This document shows positions 13,604-21,993 of a stretch of 27,820 bases of DNA, piece after piece. A model generated the notes under the pieces. That model made no database searches. It saw nothing but the letters and a program-made list of their open reading frames with translations, and was not told the DNA's origin. The translations under genes and the position numbers were made by a program. The DNA lies in NCBI GenBank assembly GCA_964516925.1, contig CAZEXL010000018.1, positions 1-27,820 of the forward strand. Reading direction: 5' to 3'. This DNA comes from CAG-552 sp964516925 (GTDB lineage: Bacteria; Bacillota; Clostridia; Christensenellales; Pumilibacteraceae). Numbering within the stretch: position 1 is the stretch's first letter; the number at the start of each line of letters is the position of its first letter.

Positions 13604-15703
13604 ATGAACGAATCAAGAATTTTCAAAACAGAAATCGGCGGGCGTGAAGTTACAGTAGAAACAGGGAAGTACGCTCAGCTTTCTAACGGATCTTGCATCA
13701 TAAGATGCGGAGATACCGTTGTTATGACCAACGTTACAATGGCAGCAGAGCCCAGACCCGGAATGGACTTTTTCCCGCTAGGCGTTGATTTTGAAGAAAA
13801 AATGTATGCAGTCGGTAAGATCCCGGGCGGATTTAAGAAGCGTGAAGGTAGGGCAAGCGATAAAGCTATTTTAACTTCTCGTTTGATAGACAGACCTATA
13901 CGTCCGCTTTTCCCCAAGGGATTGTTTAACGACGTGGCGGTTGTTGCTACTGCGCTCAGCGTTGATACGAATATACCGCCTGAGGTATGGGGTATGCTTG
14001 GATCATCTATAGCGCTTTCGATATCGGATATACCTTTTTACGGACCTACAGGCTCTGTAGTAGTCGGATACGTCGACGGGAAGTACGTAATCAATCCGGA
14101 CAGCGTTCAGCGCGCTATGAGCCAAATGCACGTTTACGTAAGCGGTACTGCCGATGCAATTATGATGGTAGAAGCCGGTGCAAATATCGTAAGCGAAGAA
14201 ATTATGCTCGGTGGTATACTGTACGCACACGAGGAAATTAAAAAGCAAGTTGCGTTTATTAATGAAATCGTTAAAGAAGTCGGTAAGCCGAAAAAAGAAA
14301 TGAATCTTTATAAGATACCCGACGAAATCAACAACGACGTTCGCGCTTACGCCGATAAGCTTTTGGACGAAGCTTTAAAAGAAACCGATCGCCAGGCTCG
14401 TCAAGCGAAACAGGATGAAGTTGACGTTAACGTCTTGGAACATTTTGCTGAAGTGTATCCCGATAGCTCGCGTGAAATTAAAGACGTTTTGTATAATATG
14501 ACTAAGGAAAAGGTACGAGCTAAAATCTTGAATGAAGGTTTTAGACCAGACGGACGAAAGCTTACCGAAATACGTGATATTTGGACGGAAGTAGGAGTTT
14601 TGCCTAGAGTTCACGGTAGTGCTGTATTTACCAGAGGACAATCGCAAGCTCTTACAACATGCACACTTGGTACGATCGCAGAAGTGCAAAAGTTGGACAA
14701 CCTTGATGATGAGACATTTAAGCGTTATATGCACCATTATAACTTCCCGCCTTATAGTGCCGGTGAAGCTAGAGCGTTGCGTGCGCCCGGCAGACGAGAA
14801 ATTGGTCACGGCGCATTGGCAGAACGTGCACTTGAACCGGTTATTCCGTCCGAAGACGAATTCCCGTATGCGATAAGAACCGTAAGTGAAATTCTTAGCT
14901 CTAACGGCTCAACGTCGCAAGCAAGTGTTTGCGGTTCCACTATGGCGCTTATGGACGCAGGCGTGCCCATCAAGGCCCCCGTTGCAGGAATTGCAATGGG
15001 ACTTATTAAGGACGATGCTAGTCATAGAGTTTCGGTATTGTCCGATATTCAGGGGCTTGAAGATTTTCTTGGCGATATGGACTTTAAAGTTGCAGGAACA
15101 GCCGAAGGTATTACCGCGATTCAGATGGATATCAAAATTAAGGGAATCGACGAGAATATTTTGCGTACCGCATTAGAGCAAGCTCGTCAAGGCAGATTGT
15201 ACATCTTAGATAAGATGATGCAGACTATTGATAAGCCTAGGACTACCCTTAGTAAGTGGGCTCCGAAAATTATTACCTTTGATATCGATCCCGAAAAGAT
15301 CGGCGAAGTTATCGGCAAAGGCGGTAAAACTATTAACAAGATTATTGAAGATACGGGCGTAAAACTCGATATAGAAGATGACGGTAGAGTGTTTATTGCA
15401 ACGCCTGACGAGGAAATGGCAGAAAAAGCTAAGAAGATCGTTATGTCGATAGTAGAAGATGCCGAAGTAGGTATGGTTTATGAAGGACCGGTAGTAAAGA
15501 TTTTGTCTAATTCCGAGGGTAAAGATTTTGGCGCAAGAGTACAGCTCGCGCCCAATAAAGACGGAATGATTCACATTTCCAAGCTTAGCAAGGACAGAGT
15601 CGAGAACGTTACCGACGTTGTTAATGTCGGAGATAATGTCGTTGTAAAAGTAATCAAAATCAGCATGAAGGGCATTGATCTTAAGCTTATAGAAAAGAAA
15701 TAG
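13604..15703 (+). CDS. pnp: polyribonucleotide nucleotidyltransferase (PNPase)
   Basis: PNPase degrades RNA 3' to 5' by phosphorolysis. The 699-residue protein has the full order: first RNase PH domain (with KREGRASDKAILTSRLIDRP, 79-98), a helical linker, second RNase PH domain (GSTSQASVCGSTMALMDAG, then SDIQGLEDFLGDMDFKVAGT), a KH domain (IGEVIGKGGKTINKII, about 565-580) and a C-terminal S1 domain (about 621-695, with DGMIHISKLS). The length is normal and no key motif is missing. The ATG at 13604 has AGGAG 11 nt upstream; GGAG at 13599-13602 is too close to be the main site. It lies between the rpsO terminator and a 17-bp hairpin downstream. Confidence 0.98.
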   Translation: MNESRIFKTEIGGREVTVETGKYAQLSNGSCIIRCGDTVVMTNVTMAAEPRPGMDFFPLGVDFEEKMYAVGKIPGGFKKREGRASDKAILTSRLIDRPIRPLFPKGLFNDVAVVATALSVDTNIPPEVWGMLGSSIALSISDIPFYGPTGSVVVGYVDGKYVINPDSVQRAMSQMHVYVSGTADAIMMVEAGANIVSEEIMLGGILYAHEEIKKQVAFINEIVKEVGKPKKEMNLYKIPDEINNDVRAYADKLLDEALKETDRQARQAKQDEVDVNVLEHFAEVYPDSSREIKDVLYNMTKEKVRAKILNEGFRPDGRKLTEIRDIWTEVGVLPRVHGSAVFTRGQSQALTTCTLGTIAEVQKLDNLDDETFKRYMHHYNFPPYSAGEARALRAPGRREIGHGALAERALEPVIPSEDEFPYAIRTVSEILSSNGSTSQASVCGSTMALMDAGVPIKAPVAGIAMGLIKDDASHRVSVLSDIQGLEDFLGDMDFKVAGTAEGITAIQMDIKIKGIDENILRTALEQARQGRLYILDKMMQTIDKPRTTLSKWAPKIITFDIDPEKIGEVIGKGGKTINKIIEDTGVKLDIEDDGRVFIATPDEEMAEKAKKIVMSIVEDAEVGMVYEGPVVKILSNSEGKDFGARVQLAPNKDGMIHISKLSKDRVENVTDVVNVGDNVVVKVIKISMKGIDLKLIEKK

Positions 15704-15719
15704 TCTATTTATGTCAGAC

Positions 15720-15765
15720 ATATTATTAGAACCCTAATGTTTTTGCAATAGGGTTCTAATAATAT
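15720..15765 (+). terminator. 17-bp hairpin after pnp, likely terminator or 3' stabiliser
   Basis: 15720-15736 is perfectly complementary to 15749-15765 (17 bp, core AGAACCCTA/TAGGGTTCT) around a 12-nt loop. It begins 17 nt after the pnp stop codon. No T-run follows, so it is not a textbook intrinsic terminator, though its position between pnp and ylxY fits transcript-end formation. Confidence 0.6.
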
Positions 15766-15832
15766 TATGATGAATCTTTAGTGATTTATTTTTGTTTGAG
15801 CGAATATATATAAATATATTTTGAGGTGGCTT

Positions 15833-16543
15833 GTGACAAAAAAATCATTTGGTTCATTAATAAGCAATATAGTTATATGCGTAGTTGTTCTTATAGTTTT
15901 TTTAGTATCTTTTATCCCACAAACGACAACCGTTTCTGGCGATGTACCCATAACAAAAGGTGCATCAAAAACTAAAGTTTCTCTTATGATAAACGTTTAT
16001 TGGGGAACTGAATTTTTATCGGAGATGCTCAAAATATTCGAAGCGCATGAAGTTAAAACAACGTTTTTTGTAGGAGGTATGTGGGCTTGCGAAAACGTGT
16101 CTATGCTTAAAACTATTTACAGTCAAGGACATGAAATAGGCAACCACGGCTACTATCATAAGGATCATAACAAGCTTGATTATAGTAGGAACAGGCAAGA
16201 GATAGAAATAACGCATAAGGTCGTTAAGGAAATTTTAGGTTATGATATGCACTTATTTGCACCGCCTTCCGGCGCGTACAATGATATGACATTAAAAGCG
16301 ACAAACGAATTGAATTATGAAACGATAATGTGGACTTCGGATACGATAGATTGGCGTGATCAAGACGAGGAGCTTATTGTAAAACGCGCTACAGAAAACA
16401 TTTCCGGCGGTTCGTTGGTGCTTATGCATCCTACGCAAGCAACGGTTAGAGCTCTTGACAGAATATTGAATATAATTTCGGAAAAGGGACTCGAAGTTGC
16501 GATTGTAAGCGAAACCTTAATGCCGTCGCAAGTTAATTCGTAA
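15833..16543 (+). CDS. ylxY: YlxY-type sporulation-associated polysaccharide deacetylase-like protein
   Basis: A 236-residue membrane-anchored protein: one helix at about residues 11-28, then a NodB-type deacetylase fold outside the membrane. The first motif, normally TFDDG, reads LMINVYWG (51-58), so the usual metal-binding and catalytic Asp pair is absent; this is also the pattern I associate with YlxY. GHEIGNHGYYH (99-109) keeps the two metal-site histidines, and FAPPSGAYN (142-150) and LVLMHP (195-200) follow. Loss of catalytic residues makes normal deacetylase activity doubtful. GTG at 15833 is chosen because GAGGTGG lies just upstream; a TTG at 15821 overlaps that site. The rpsO-pnp-ylxY-M16 peptidase order is the same as in Bacillus, supporting the name. 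Confidence 0.82.
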   Translation: MTKKSFGSLISNIVICVVVLIVFLVSFIPQTTTVSGDVPITKGASKTKVSLMINVYWGTEFLSEMLKIFEAHEVKTTFFVGGMWACENVSMLKTIYSQGHEIGNHGYYHKDHNKLDYSRNRQEIEITHKVVKEILGYDMHLFAPPSGAYNDMTLKATNELNYETIMWTSDTIDWRDQDEELIVKRATENISGGSLVLMHPTQATVRALDRILNIISEKGLEVAIVSETLMPSQVNS

Positions 16544-16570
16544 ATAGGGTATAATAACCAAGGAGGATGT

Positions 16571-17815
16571 ATGGCAAATTTAATTGAATATTCTAACGGG
16601 CTAAGACTTGTCGTGGAAAACAATTCGTCGATTAGGTCGGTTGCTGCAAGTATTTGGGTTAGAACCGGAAGTGCAAATGAAAATATTGAAAATAACGGCA
16701 TATCTCACTTTTTGGAGCACGTTCTTTTTAAGGGTACGGATAAGATGTCGGCGTTTGAAATAGCAAACGCGTTTGAAAGTAAGGGCGCATCCGTAAATGC
16801 GTTTACTGCCAAAGAGTTTACGTGCTTTTATTTTAAGTCTATAGATTCCGATACTAAAGAATGTTTTAAAGTTCTTTGCGATATTTTTTTTAATTCTACT
16901 TTTGAGAAAAAGGAATTGGACGTAGAAAGGAACGTAGTAATAGAAGAAATTAATATGGATGACGATTCGCCCGAAGACATATGTTATGATTTACTCGCAA
17001 AATCTCTTTACGGAAAGCATTCACTGGGAATGACGGTATTAGGACCTCGCGAAAACGTTATGCGATTTGAAAAAGCTGATTTGGAAAAGTATATTAAAAG
17101 TCAATATACTGCCGAAGGAATTGTAATCGCTATGGTTGGTAATATCGATCTTGAAAAAGCAGATCAATTAACGCGAAAATATTTTTTACCTTACGTGCAA
17201 GTAAAAAGACAAGATTCAATTGTCTCCGTTCCGAAATGCGAAGTGAATGCCAATACGTTTATAAAAGACTTTAAACAGTCAAATCTTATGCTGGGTTACC
17301 CCTCCATATCGATACGAGATAAAAAAATCGCAATACAATCCGTACTCAACGTTATTCTTGGCGGCTGTATGGGAAGTAGATTATTTCAGAATATTCGAGA
17401 ACGAAAAGGGCTTGCATACAGCGTGTATTCTTCGCCATCTCGTAGTTCGATGTGCGGATCGTTTAATATTGCCCTTAATATAAACGGAATTAACACGGAA
17501 AAAGTTTTGGAGAGTGTTTTAACGGAATTGAATTTGCTTATGAAAGATGGGGTAACCGAAGCTGAGCTAAAAATGGCGAAAGCTCAACTAAAGTCCAACA
17601 CAATCTTTGGTCAAGAAAATTTGCAGACTGTTATGTTGGCGCTTGGAAGAACGTTATTGATTGCGGATGAAGTTTACGACATAGATAAGGTTTTGTCCGA
17701 TATAGATTCAGTTACGCTCAACGATGTAAACGACATGGCAAATAAAACGTTTAAAGTGAAGCCGGCAATAGCGTACGTCGGAATTGAAAGCGGCGTCGAT
17801 TTTAATAAAATCTAA
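16571..17815 (+). CDS. mlpA: M16 family zinc metallopeptidase (MlpA/YmxG-like)
   Basis: A 414-residue processing-peptidase homologue. The inverted zinc motif HFLEH (46-50) and the downstream acidic ligand region NVVIEEIN (121-128) are intact. The C-terminal M16 half contains the substrate-binding Arg/Tyr region 'GSRLFQNIRERKGLAYSVYS'. The length is typical of single-chain bacterial members. It has no signal peptide, so a cytoplasmic location is expected. The substrate is unknown. AGGAGG (16561-16566) lies 4 nt before the ATG. It follows ylxY by 27 nt and ends in the Shine-Dalgarno of the dUTPase gene, so the three are probably one transcript. Confidence 0.93.
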   Translation: MANLIEYSNGLRLVVENNSSIRSVAASIWVRTGSANENIENNGISHFLEHVLFKGTDKMSAFEIANAFESKGASVNAFTAKEFTCFYFKSIDSDTKECFKVLCDIFFNSTFEKKELDVERNVVIEEINMDDDSPEDICYDLLAKSLYGKHSLGMTVLGPRENVMRFEKADLEKYIKSQYTAEGIVIAMVGNIDLEKADQLTRKYFLPYVQVKRQDSIVSVPKCEVNANTFIKDFKQSNLMLGYPSISIRDKKIAIQSVLNVILGGCMGSRLFQNIRERKGLAYSVYSSPSRSSMCGSFNIALNINGINTEKVLESVLTELNLLMKDGVTEAELKMAKAQLKSNTIFGQENLQTVMLALGRTLLIADEVYDIDKVLSDIDSVTLNDVNDMANKTFKVKPAIAYVGIESGVDFNKI

Positions 17816-17826
17816 GGAGAAATATT

Positions 17827-18192
17827 ATGGATAAACTTGATAAGATTTTTTCTATGCAAAAATCGTTAAACGAATATATCATAGAAAAACGCAATTTAAA
17901 ATTCACAAAAGAAGAATGGATTCAAAAAGGAAGTTTAGCGCTTATCGATGAAATTACAGAACTTTTGAATGAAGTTAATTATAAGTGGTGGAAAAATCCT
18001 AAAGAAATAGATTATCCGGCCGTTAAAGAAGAAATTGTCGATATGTTGCACTTTTTTGTGTCGATCGCGCTTTATGCGGGAATGACGTCCGAAGAACTTT
18101 ATGCTATTTATATTGACAAGAATAAAGAAAATTTCGACAGGCAGCTAGGTCTTTCTAAAAAGAAGGGGTATGCGTTAGAAGAAAATAAATAA
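17827..18192 (+). CDS. all-alpha dimeric dUTPase-like NTP pyrophosphatase
   Basis: A 121-residue helical protein of the MazG/dimeric dUTPase superfamily. The metal-binding pattern is present: ALIDEITELLNEV (38-50, with Glu42, Glu45, Glu49) and EEIVDMLHFFVSI (68-80, with Glu69 and Asp72), with YKWWKNPKE between. Such enzymes hydrolyse dUTP to dUMP and pyrophosphate, keeping uracil out of DNA. The KWW motif fits the dUTPase_2 group better than MazG, but another nucleotide substrate is possible. It is unrelated to the trimeric beta dUTPase. AAGGAG (17814-17819) overlaps the stop codon of the M16 peptidase gene, giving translational coupling. Confidence 0.82.
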   Translation: MDKLDKIFSMQKSLNEYIIEKRNLKFTKEEWIQKGSLALIDEITELLNEVNYKWWKNPKEIDYPAVKEEIVDMLHFFVSIALYAGMTSEELYAIYIDKNKENFDRQLGLSKKKGYALEENK

Positions 18193-18220
18193 TAATTTAT
18201 CTTATACGCTTGTTATTTGA

Positions 18221-18249
18221 TTGAAAAAATTTACTCATTGTGTTATACT
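18221..18249 (+). promoter_or_regulatory. promoter of ftsK
   Basis: -35 TTGAAA at 18221-18226, 17-nt spacer and -10 TATACT at 18244-18249, preceded by TG (extended -10). It lies directly before the GAGGAG at 18262-18267 and the TTG start at 18274. It may drive the whole ftsK-rimO-pgsA-cinA-recA run. Confidence 0.78.
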
Positions 18250-18273
18250 TAAACGTAAGTTGAGGAGAAGGCT

Positions 18274-21200
18274 TTGAGTACTAAAAATAATAATAGTTAT
18301 AGTAATAACGAGAATAAAAATCATGACGTTGCTGGAATTATTTGCGTTATAATATCGGCTTTTTTTCTTATTTGTTTAATAACGCCGTTGCTTAGCGACA
18401 TAGGTATTTTTGTAAAAAATATTACTACCGGATTATTCGGATACATGAGTTATCCGATCTCTTTGTGTACGCTTTTGTACGGCATTTTGCTTCTTATGAA
18501 TAAAAAGCCGAAGCTTACCGGTAAGCAAATTGCGTTTGTTGTGTTAATGGCAATATGTATAATTCTAATTTTGCAGACTATTCTTGACACTGACAAGCTA
18601 AACGGTGCTTTTGGTGAATATGTATCAGGTCTTATTAGCGTTTCTGCCGTAGGTAAATCTGTCGGAGGCGTTGTTTTTGGGTCTGTAGTTTATCTCTTTA
18701 AGTCGATTTTATCGTTTATAGGCGCGTACATTCTGTATGGGCTACTTTTCCTGTTGTTTGCCGGTTTGCTTATCGTAGATTATCGAAACAATTTCGGTGG
18801 CGTAGTTCGACAAAATAAAGCGCAACCGCAACAAACAAAAAAAGAATACGTACCGTTTGTTAAAGGTAAAAGCGTAGCGCAACCGGTAAAAGATTATAAC
18901 GATACTACACTTTTTGTTGGTACGATAGAACGTACCAACAAAGTTAATACGTTTTCCGGCGATTTTTCTTCGATAAATTCTGCAAAACCGGCAGATACGG
19001 TTCATAGATATGACGAAGCGCCTATTAAAAACAATTCGTTTTTTGGTATGGATCCTCATTCGGTAACACCGGAACAGTATGAAGAAGATCAACGTAGAAT
19101 AGCTAGAAATAAACTATATGGCGAACCGGAAGAAATGCGAAAAAGCTATGACGAGTTCTTAAAATCGAACATGAATTTGAAAGAACACACTAGCGGAAGA
19201 AGCAACTATCTTGTTGAGGACGAGCCGATTGTCGATAAAACTTTTCATGGTGCTTCGGATTCGCATTCTAGGGGTAGCTCGTTTAAGCACGAAGAAAAAG
19301 CTAAACACGATTTACCGGATGTTCCGGTTCCTCCGTCAAAAGACGTTAGCAATCAATTCATAATAGGACCGATATTAAACGGTGAAGAGGTGTCAAAAAC
19401 AATCAAGGACGATACGAAGTGGCGTAGTCCTAATCCGCAAGCCGTTACCGAGGTTGAAAAGACGCTTCCGCCTATAATTACAGGCAATCCGACGTACAAA
19501 AAAATTGATACGGTAAATAATGAAGCATTAAAGAAAGACAATGAGGTTTTAGATGACGTTCCCGAATTGCCGCCGATATTAAACGGTGATTTTTATAAAA
19601 CCTTGAATTCGGAAAGCGGTTTACCTTATCAAGAAAAATCTGAGAAAAACGATTTAAGCTCAAGTGTTGATTCATCAGTTGCAAATAACGATATTAAAGC
19701 AACGGAAGGTGAGTCGGATTCAAACGATAGCGATGAGGTCGAGATTGACGACGTTGCTTTACCGCAAATTATCGTTGCGGATAATTTTAAAAAGCCTGAA
19801 AACGATTCTTTAACTTATCAAAATTCCGATGTGCCGCAAGCGCCTATAATTACAGGTTCGGACAATGCATATCTGGATGAACCGATAATCGATGAAATAA
19901 ATTCCGATGCTACAAACGGTAGTAATAATTTACCGAACGATTTAATAATTAAAGACGTTGAAGATTTTACAAAGTTTAAAACTGAAAAAATTATCGATAG
20001 CGATATTGTAAAGCAGAGCGATTCTATTGATTTTGATCTGGATTTTAATCACACCGTTGGCGACTTAAATAGCGACAATAAAAACTTGCTTGCTTCCGAG
20101 AACGTCAATGATAATCTCACCGTTGACTTAAATAAGCAGCAGAACGATTCTTCTGTAGAATTAGACGAAGAGGCGGTTGTTGAGAATTCTGAACAATTTA
20201 ATAATGTCGTTAACGATAATGATTTAAAGCAAGTTGAGACCGAAGAACCTGAACAGATTGTTGCCGAAGCTAAAATCCCTGACTCTTTGAAGCTTATTAA
20301 CGACGAGATCGTTGATATGTCGGAAAAAAACGATGAAGTAAACGATGATAACACCGGCTATTATGTGCGTGACGATTTTAATAGTAACGTTGATAAAATA
20401 TCAATTAAGTTAAACAACGTTAAAATGGGCATGAAGCCCGAGGGCGTAAATAATCAAATTAACATGGATGATTACGACGTCGTAGTTCCGGAATCCGTTA
20501 AACCTAAAAAGAAGAAGAAACATTTAAGATACAATCCTCCGCCGGTAGATTTGCTTATTAATAGTTCTACGCCGCTAGACGACGGAGACGATTGCGAAGG
20601 TAAGGCGAATATCCTTGAAGAATGTTTACATGATTTGAAGATAGGTGCTAGAGTTATAAGTATAACACGTGGACCTGCCGTTACGCGTTATGAGCTTGAA
20701 ATGGAAGGCGGGCAGTCTGTTAGTAAGATTACAGGCCGTGGCGACGACATAGCGTATGCTTTGGCTTCTGACGGTAAAATTAGAATAGAGGCTCCCATAC
20801 GCGGCAAGCGCGCTGTAGGTGTCGAGGTTCCGAATAAAAACATAGCGATTGTATCCTTAAGAGAAATAATAGAAAGTAAAGAATTTAACGATGCGAAATC
20901 CGCGCTTACTTTAGCTCTAGGCAAGGGGATTACAGGGAACATAATGACTTGTAATTTGGAAAAAATGCCACACCTTTTGATTGCCGGAACTACGGGTAGC
21001 GGTAAGAGTGCTTGTTTAAATTCAATTATTATCAGCATATTGTATAAAGCTTCTCCCGATGACGTTAGATTGATTTTGGTCGATCCGAAGCAGGTCGAAT
21101 TTGTCCTTTATCGCGACATGCCGCATCTTCTTATGAAGAACATAATTAAGGACAGTGTTCAGGCTTGTAATGCGTTTAAGTGGGCACGAGAAGAAATGGA

Positions 21201-21993
21201 CAAGCGTTACGCATTGTTTGCGCAATATTCAGTTAGAAACATTTCTGATTATAATGCATTGGAGATTGTAAAAAGCGGCTTAGAGCCGAAGATGCCTAGA
21301 ATCGTTATAATAGTGGACGAATTAAGCGAGTTGATGTTGGCGAAGAACAGTAAAGAACTGGAAGAGAATATTAAGAGCCTCGCTCAAAAAGCTAGGGCTG
21401 CCGGCGTTCATCTTATCTTGGCAACACAACGTCCATCGGTAGACGTAATAACCGGTACGATTAAGGCAAACTTCCCGAGTCGTATAGCTTTTGCGGTAAA
21501 GAGTATACCTGATTCACGAACTATTCTCGATCAGATCGGAGCCGAAGCGTTACTCGGCAGAGGTGATATGTTATATTCTCCGATTGACGCCAACGATCCT
21601 ATCCGTTTGCAGGGTGCTTTTATTACCACAGAAGAAATTGAAAATATAGTAAACTTTGTTCGTGAAAATAACGATACCGACTATGACGAGGCGGCGGAAA
21701 ATATTATTATGAAAAAGCCGGAAGAAGAGATAGCTTCTACTACTGAAGACGAAAAAGGCGGAGAAGCTGCGGAAGATCCGCTTATGAAAGACGTTCTTCG
21801 TCGTGTAATTGAAACGAAAATGGCTTCTGCGTCGCAAATTCAGCGAAGGTTTTCTGTCGGATACAATAGAGCTTCGCGCATTATAGATCAGATGGAAGAA
21901 AAAGGCTATGTTGGTCCTATGGATGGTTCTAGACCGCGTGAAGTTTTTATTACCGGTGAAAAATTCCGTGAGATTTATGGCGAGGATTTATAA
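18274..21993 (+). CDS. ftsK: DNA translocase FtsK/SpoIIIE with a very long acidic linker
   Basis: A membrane-anchored DNA pump for chromosome segregation at the septum. The 1239 residues comprise about four membrane helices in 18-170, a disordered Asp/Asn/Ser/Glu-rich linker (about 175-745), and the motor. Walker A is GTTGSGKS (905-912) and Walker B is IVIIVDE (1010-1016); a C-terminal winged-helix gamma domain (about 1168-1230, QIQRRFSVGYNRASRI) reads DNA orientation signals. Bacillus SpoIIIE is under 800 residues, so the extra length lies in the linker, which contains a recurring P-x-I-I/L-x-G motif. The start is TTG at 18274 with GAGGAG 6 nt upstream; no ATG is suitably placed. Whether it serves vegetative division, sporulation or both cannot be told. 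It overlaps rimO by 1 nt (TAATG). Confidence 0.95.
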   Translation: MSTKNNNSYSNNENKNHDVAGIICVIISAFFLICLITPLLSDIGIFVKNITTGLFGYMSYPISLCTLLYGILLLMNKKPKLTGKQIAFVVLMAICIILILQTILDTDKLNGAFGEYVSGLISVSAVGKSVGGVVFGSVVYLFKSILSFIGAYILYGLLFLLFAGLLIVDYRNNFGGVVRQNKAQPQQTKKEYVPFVKGKSVAQPVKDYNDTTLFVGTIERTNKVNTFSGDFSSINSAKPADTVHRYDEAPIKNNSFFGMDPHSVTPEQYEEDQRRIARNKLYGEPEEMRKSYDEFLKSNMNLKEHTSGRSNYLVEDEPIVDKTFHGASDSHSRGSSFKHEEKAKHDLPDVPVPPSKDVSNQFIIGPILNGEEVSKTIKDDTKWRSPNPQAVTEVEKTLPPIITGNPTYKKIDTVNNEALKKDNEVLDDVPELPPILNGDFYKTLNSESGLPYQEKSEKNDLSSSVDSSVANNDIKATEGESDSNDSDEVEIDDVALPQIIVADNFKKPENDSLTYQNSDVPQAPIITGSDNAYLDEPIIDEINSDATNGSNNLPNDLIIKDVEDFTKFKTEKIIDSDIVKQSDSIDFDLDFNHTVGDLNSDNKNLLASENVNDNLTVDLNKQQNDSSVELDEEAVVENSEQFNNVVNDNDLKQVETEEPEQIVAEAKIPDSLKLINDEIVDMSEKNDEVNDDNTGYYVRDDFNSNVDKISIKLNNVKMGMKPEGVNNQINMDDYDVVVPESVKPKKKKKHLRYNPPPVDLLINSSTPLDDGDDCEGKANILEECLHDLKIGARVISITRGPAVTRYELEMEGGQSVSKITGRGDDIAYALASDGKIRIEAPIRGKRAVGVEVPNKNIAIVSLREIIESKEFNDAKSALTLALGKGITGNIMTCNLEKMPHLLIAGTTGSGKSACLNSIIISILYKASPDDVRLILVDPKQVEFVLYRDMPHLLMKNIIKDSVQACNAFKWAREEMDKRYALFAQYSVRNISDYNALEIVKSGLEPKMPRIVIIVDELSELMLAKNSKELEENIKSLAQKARAAGVHLILATQRPSVDVITGTIKANFPSRIAFAVKSIPDSRTILDQIGAEALLGRGDMLYSPIDANDPIRLQGAFITTEEIENIVNFVRENNDTDYDEAAENIIMKKPEEEIASTTEDEKGGEAAEDPLMKDVLRRVIETKMASASQIQRRFSVGYNRASRIIDQMEEKGYVGPMDGSRPREVFITGEKFREIYGEDL
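19357..19857 (+). repeat. degenerate short-motif repeat in the FtsK linker
   Basis: Within the disordered linker a short hydrophobic motif recurs between acidic stretches: FIIGPILNG (362-370), LPPIITG (398-404), LPPILNG (432-438), LPQIIVA (497-503) and QAPIITG (522-528). The spacing is irregular (about 25-65 residues), and each copy stands in a polar surround. This pattern resembles a set of short linear binding motifs. Confidence 0.5.

Noticed and set aside
14003..15721. Several long antisense or out-of-frame reading frames over pnp and other genes
   Set aside because: They are shadows of well-supported genes, without binding sites or domain features.
16550..16555. TATAAT just before the M16 peptidase gene
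   Set aside because: No -35 at a suitable distance, and transcription would begin inside the Shine-Dalgarno.
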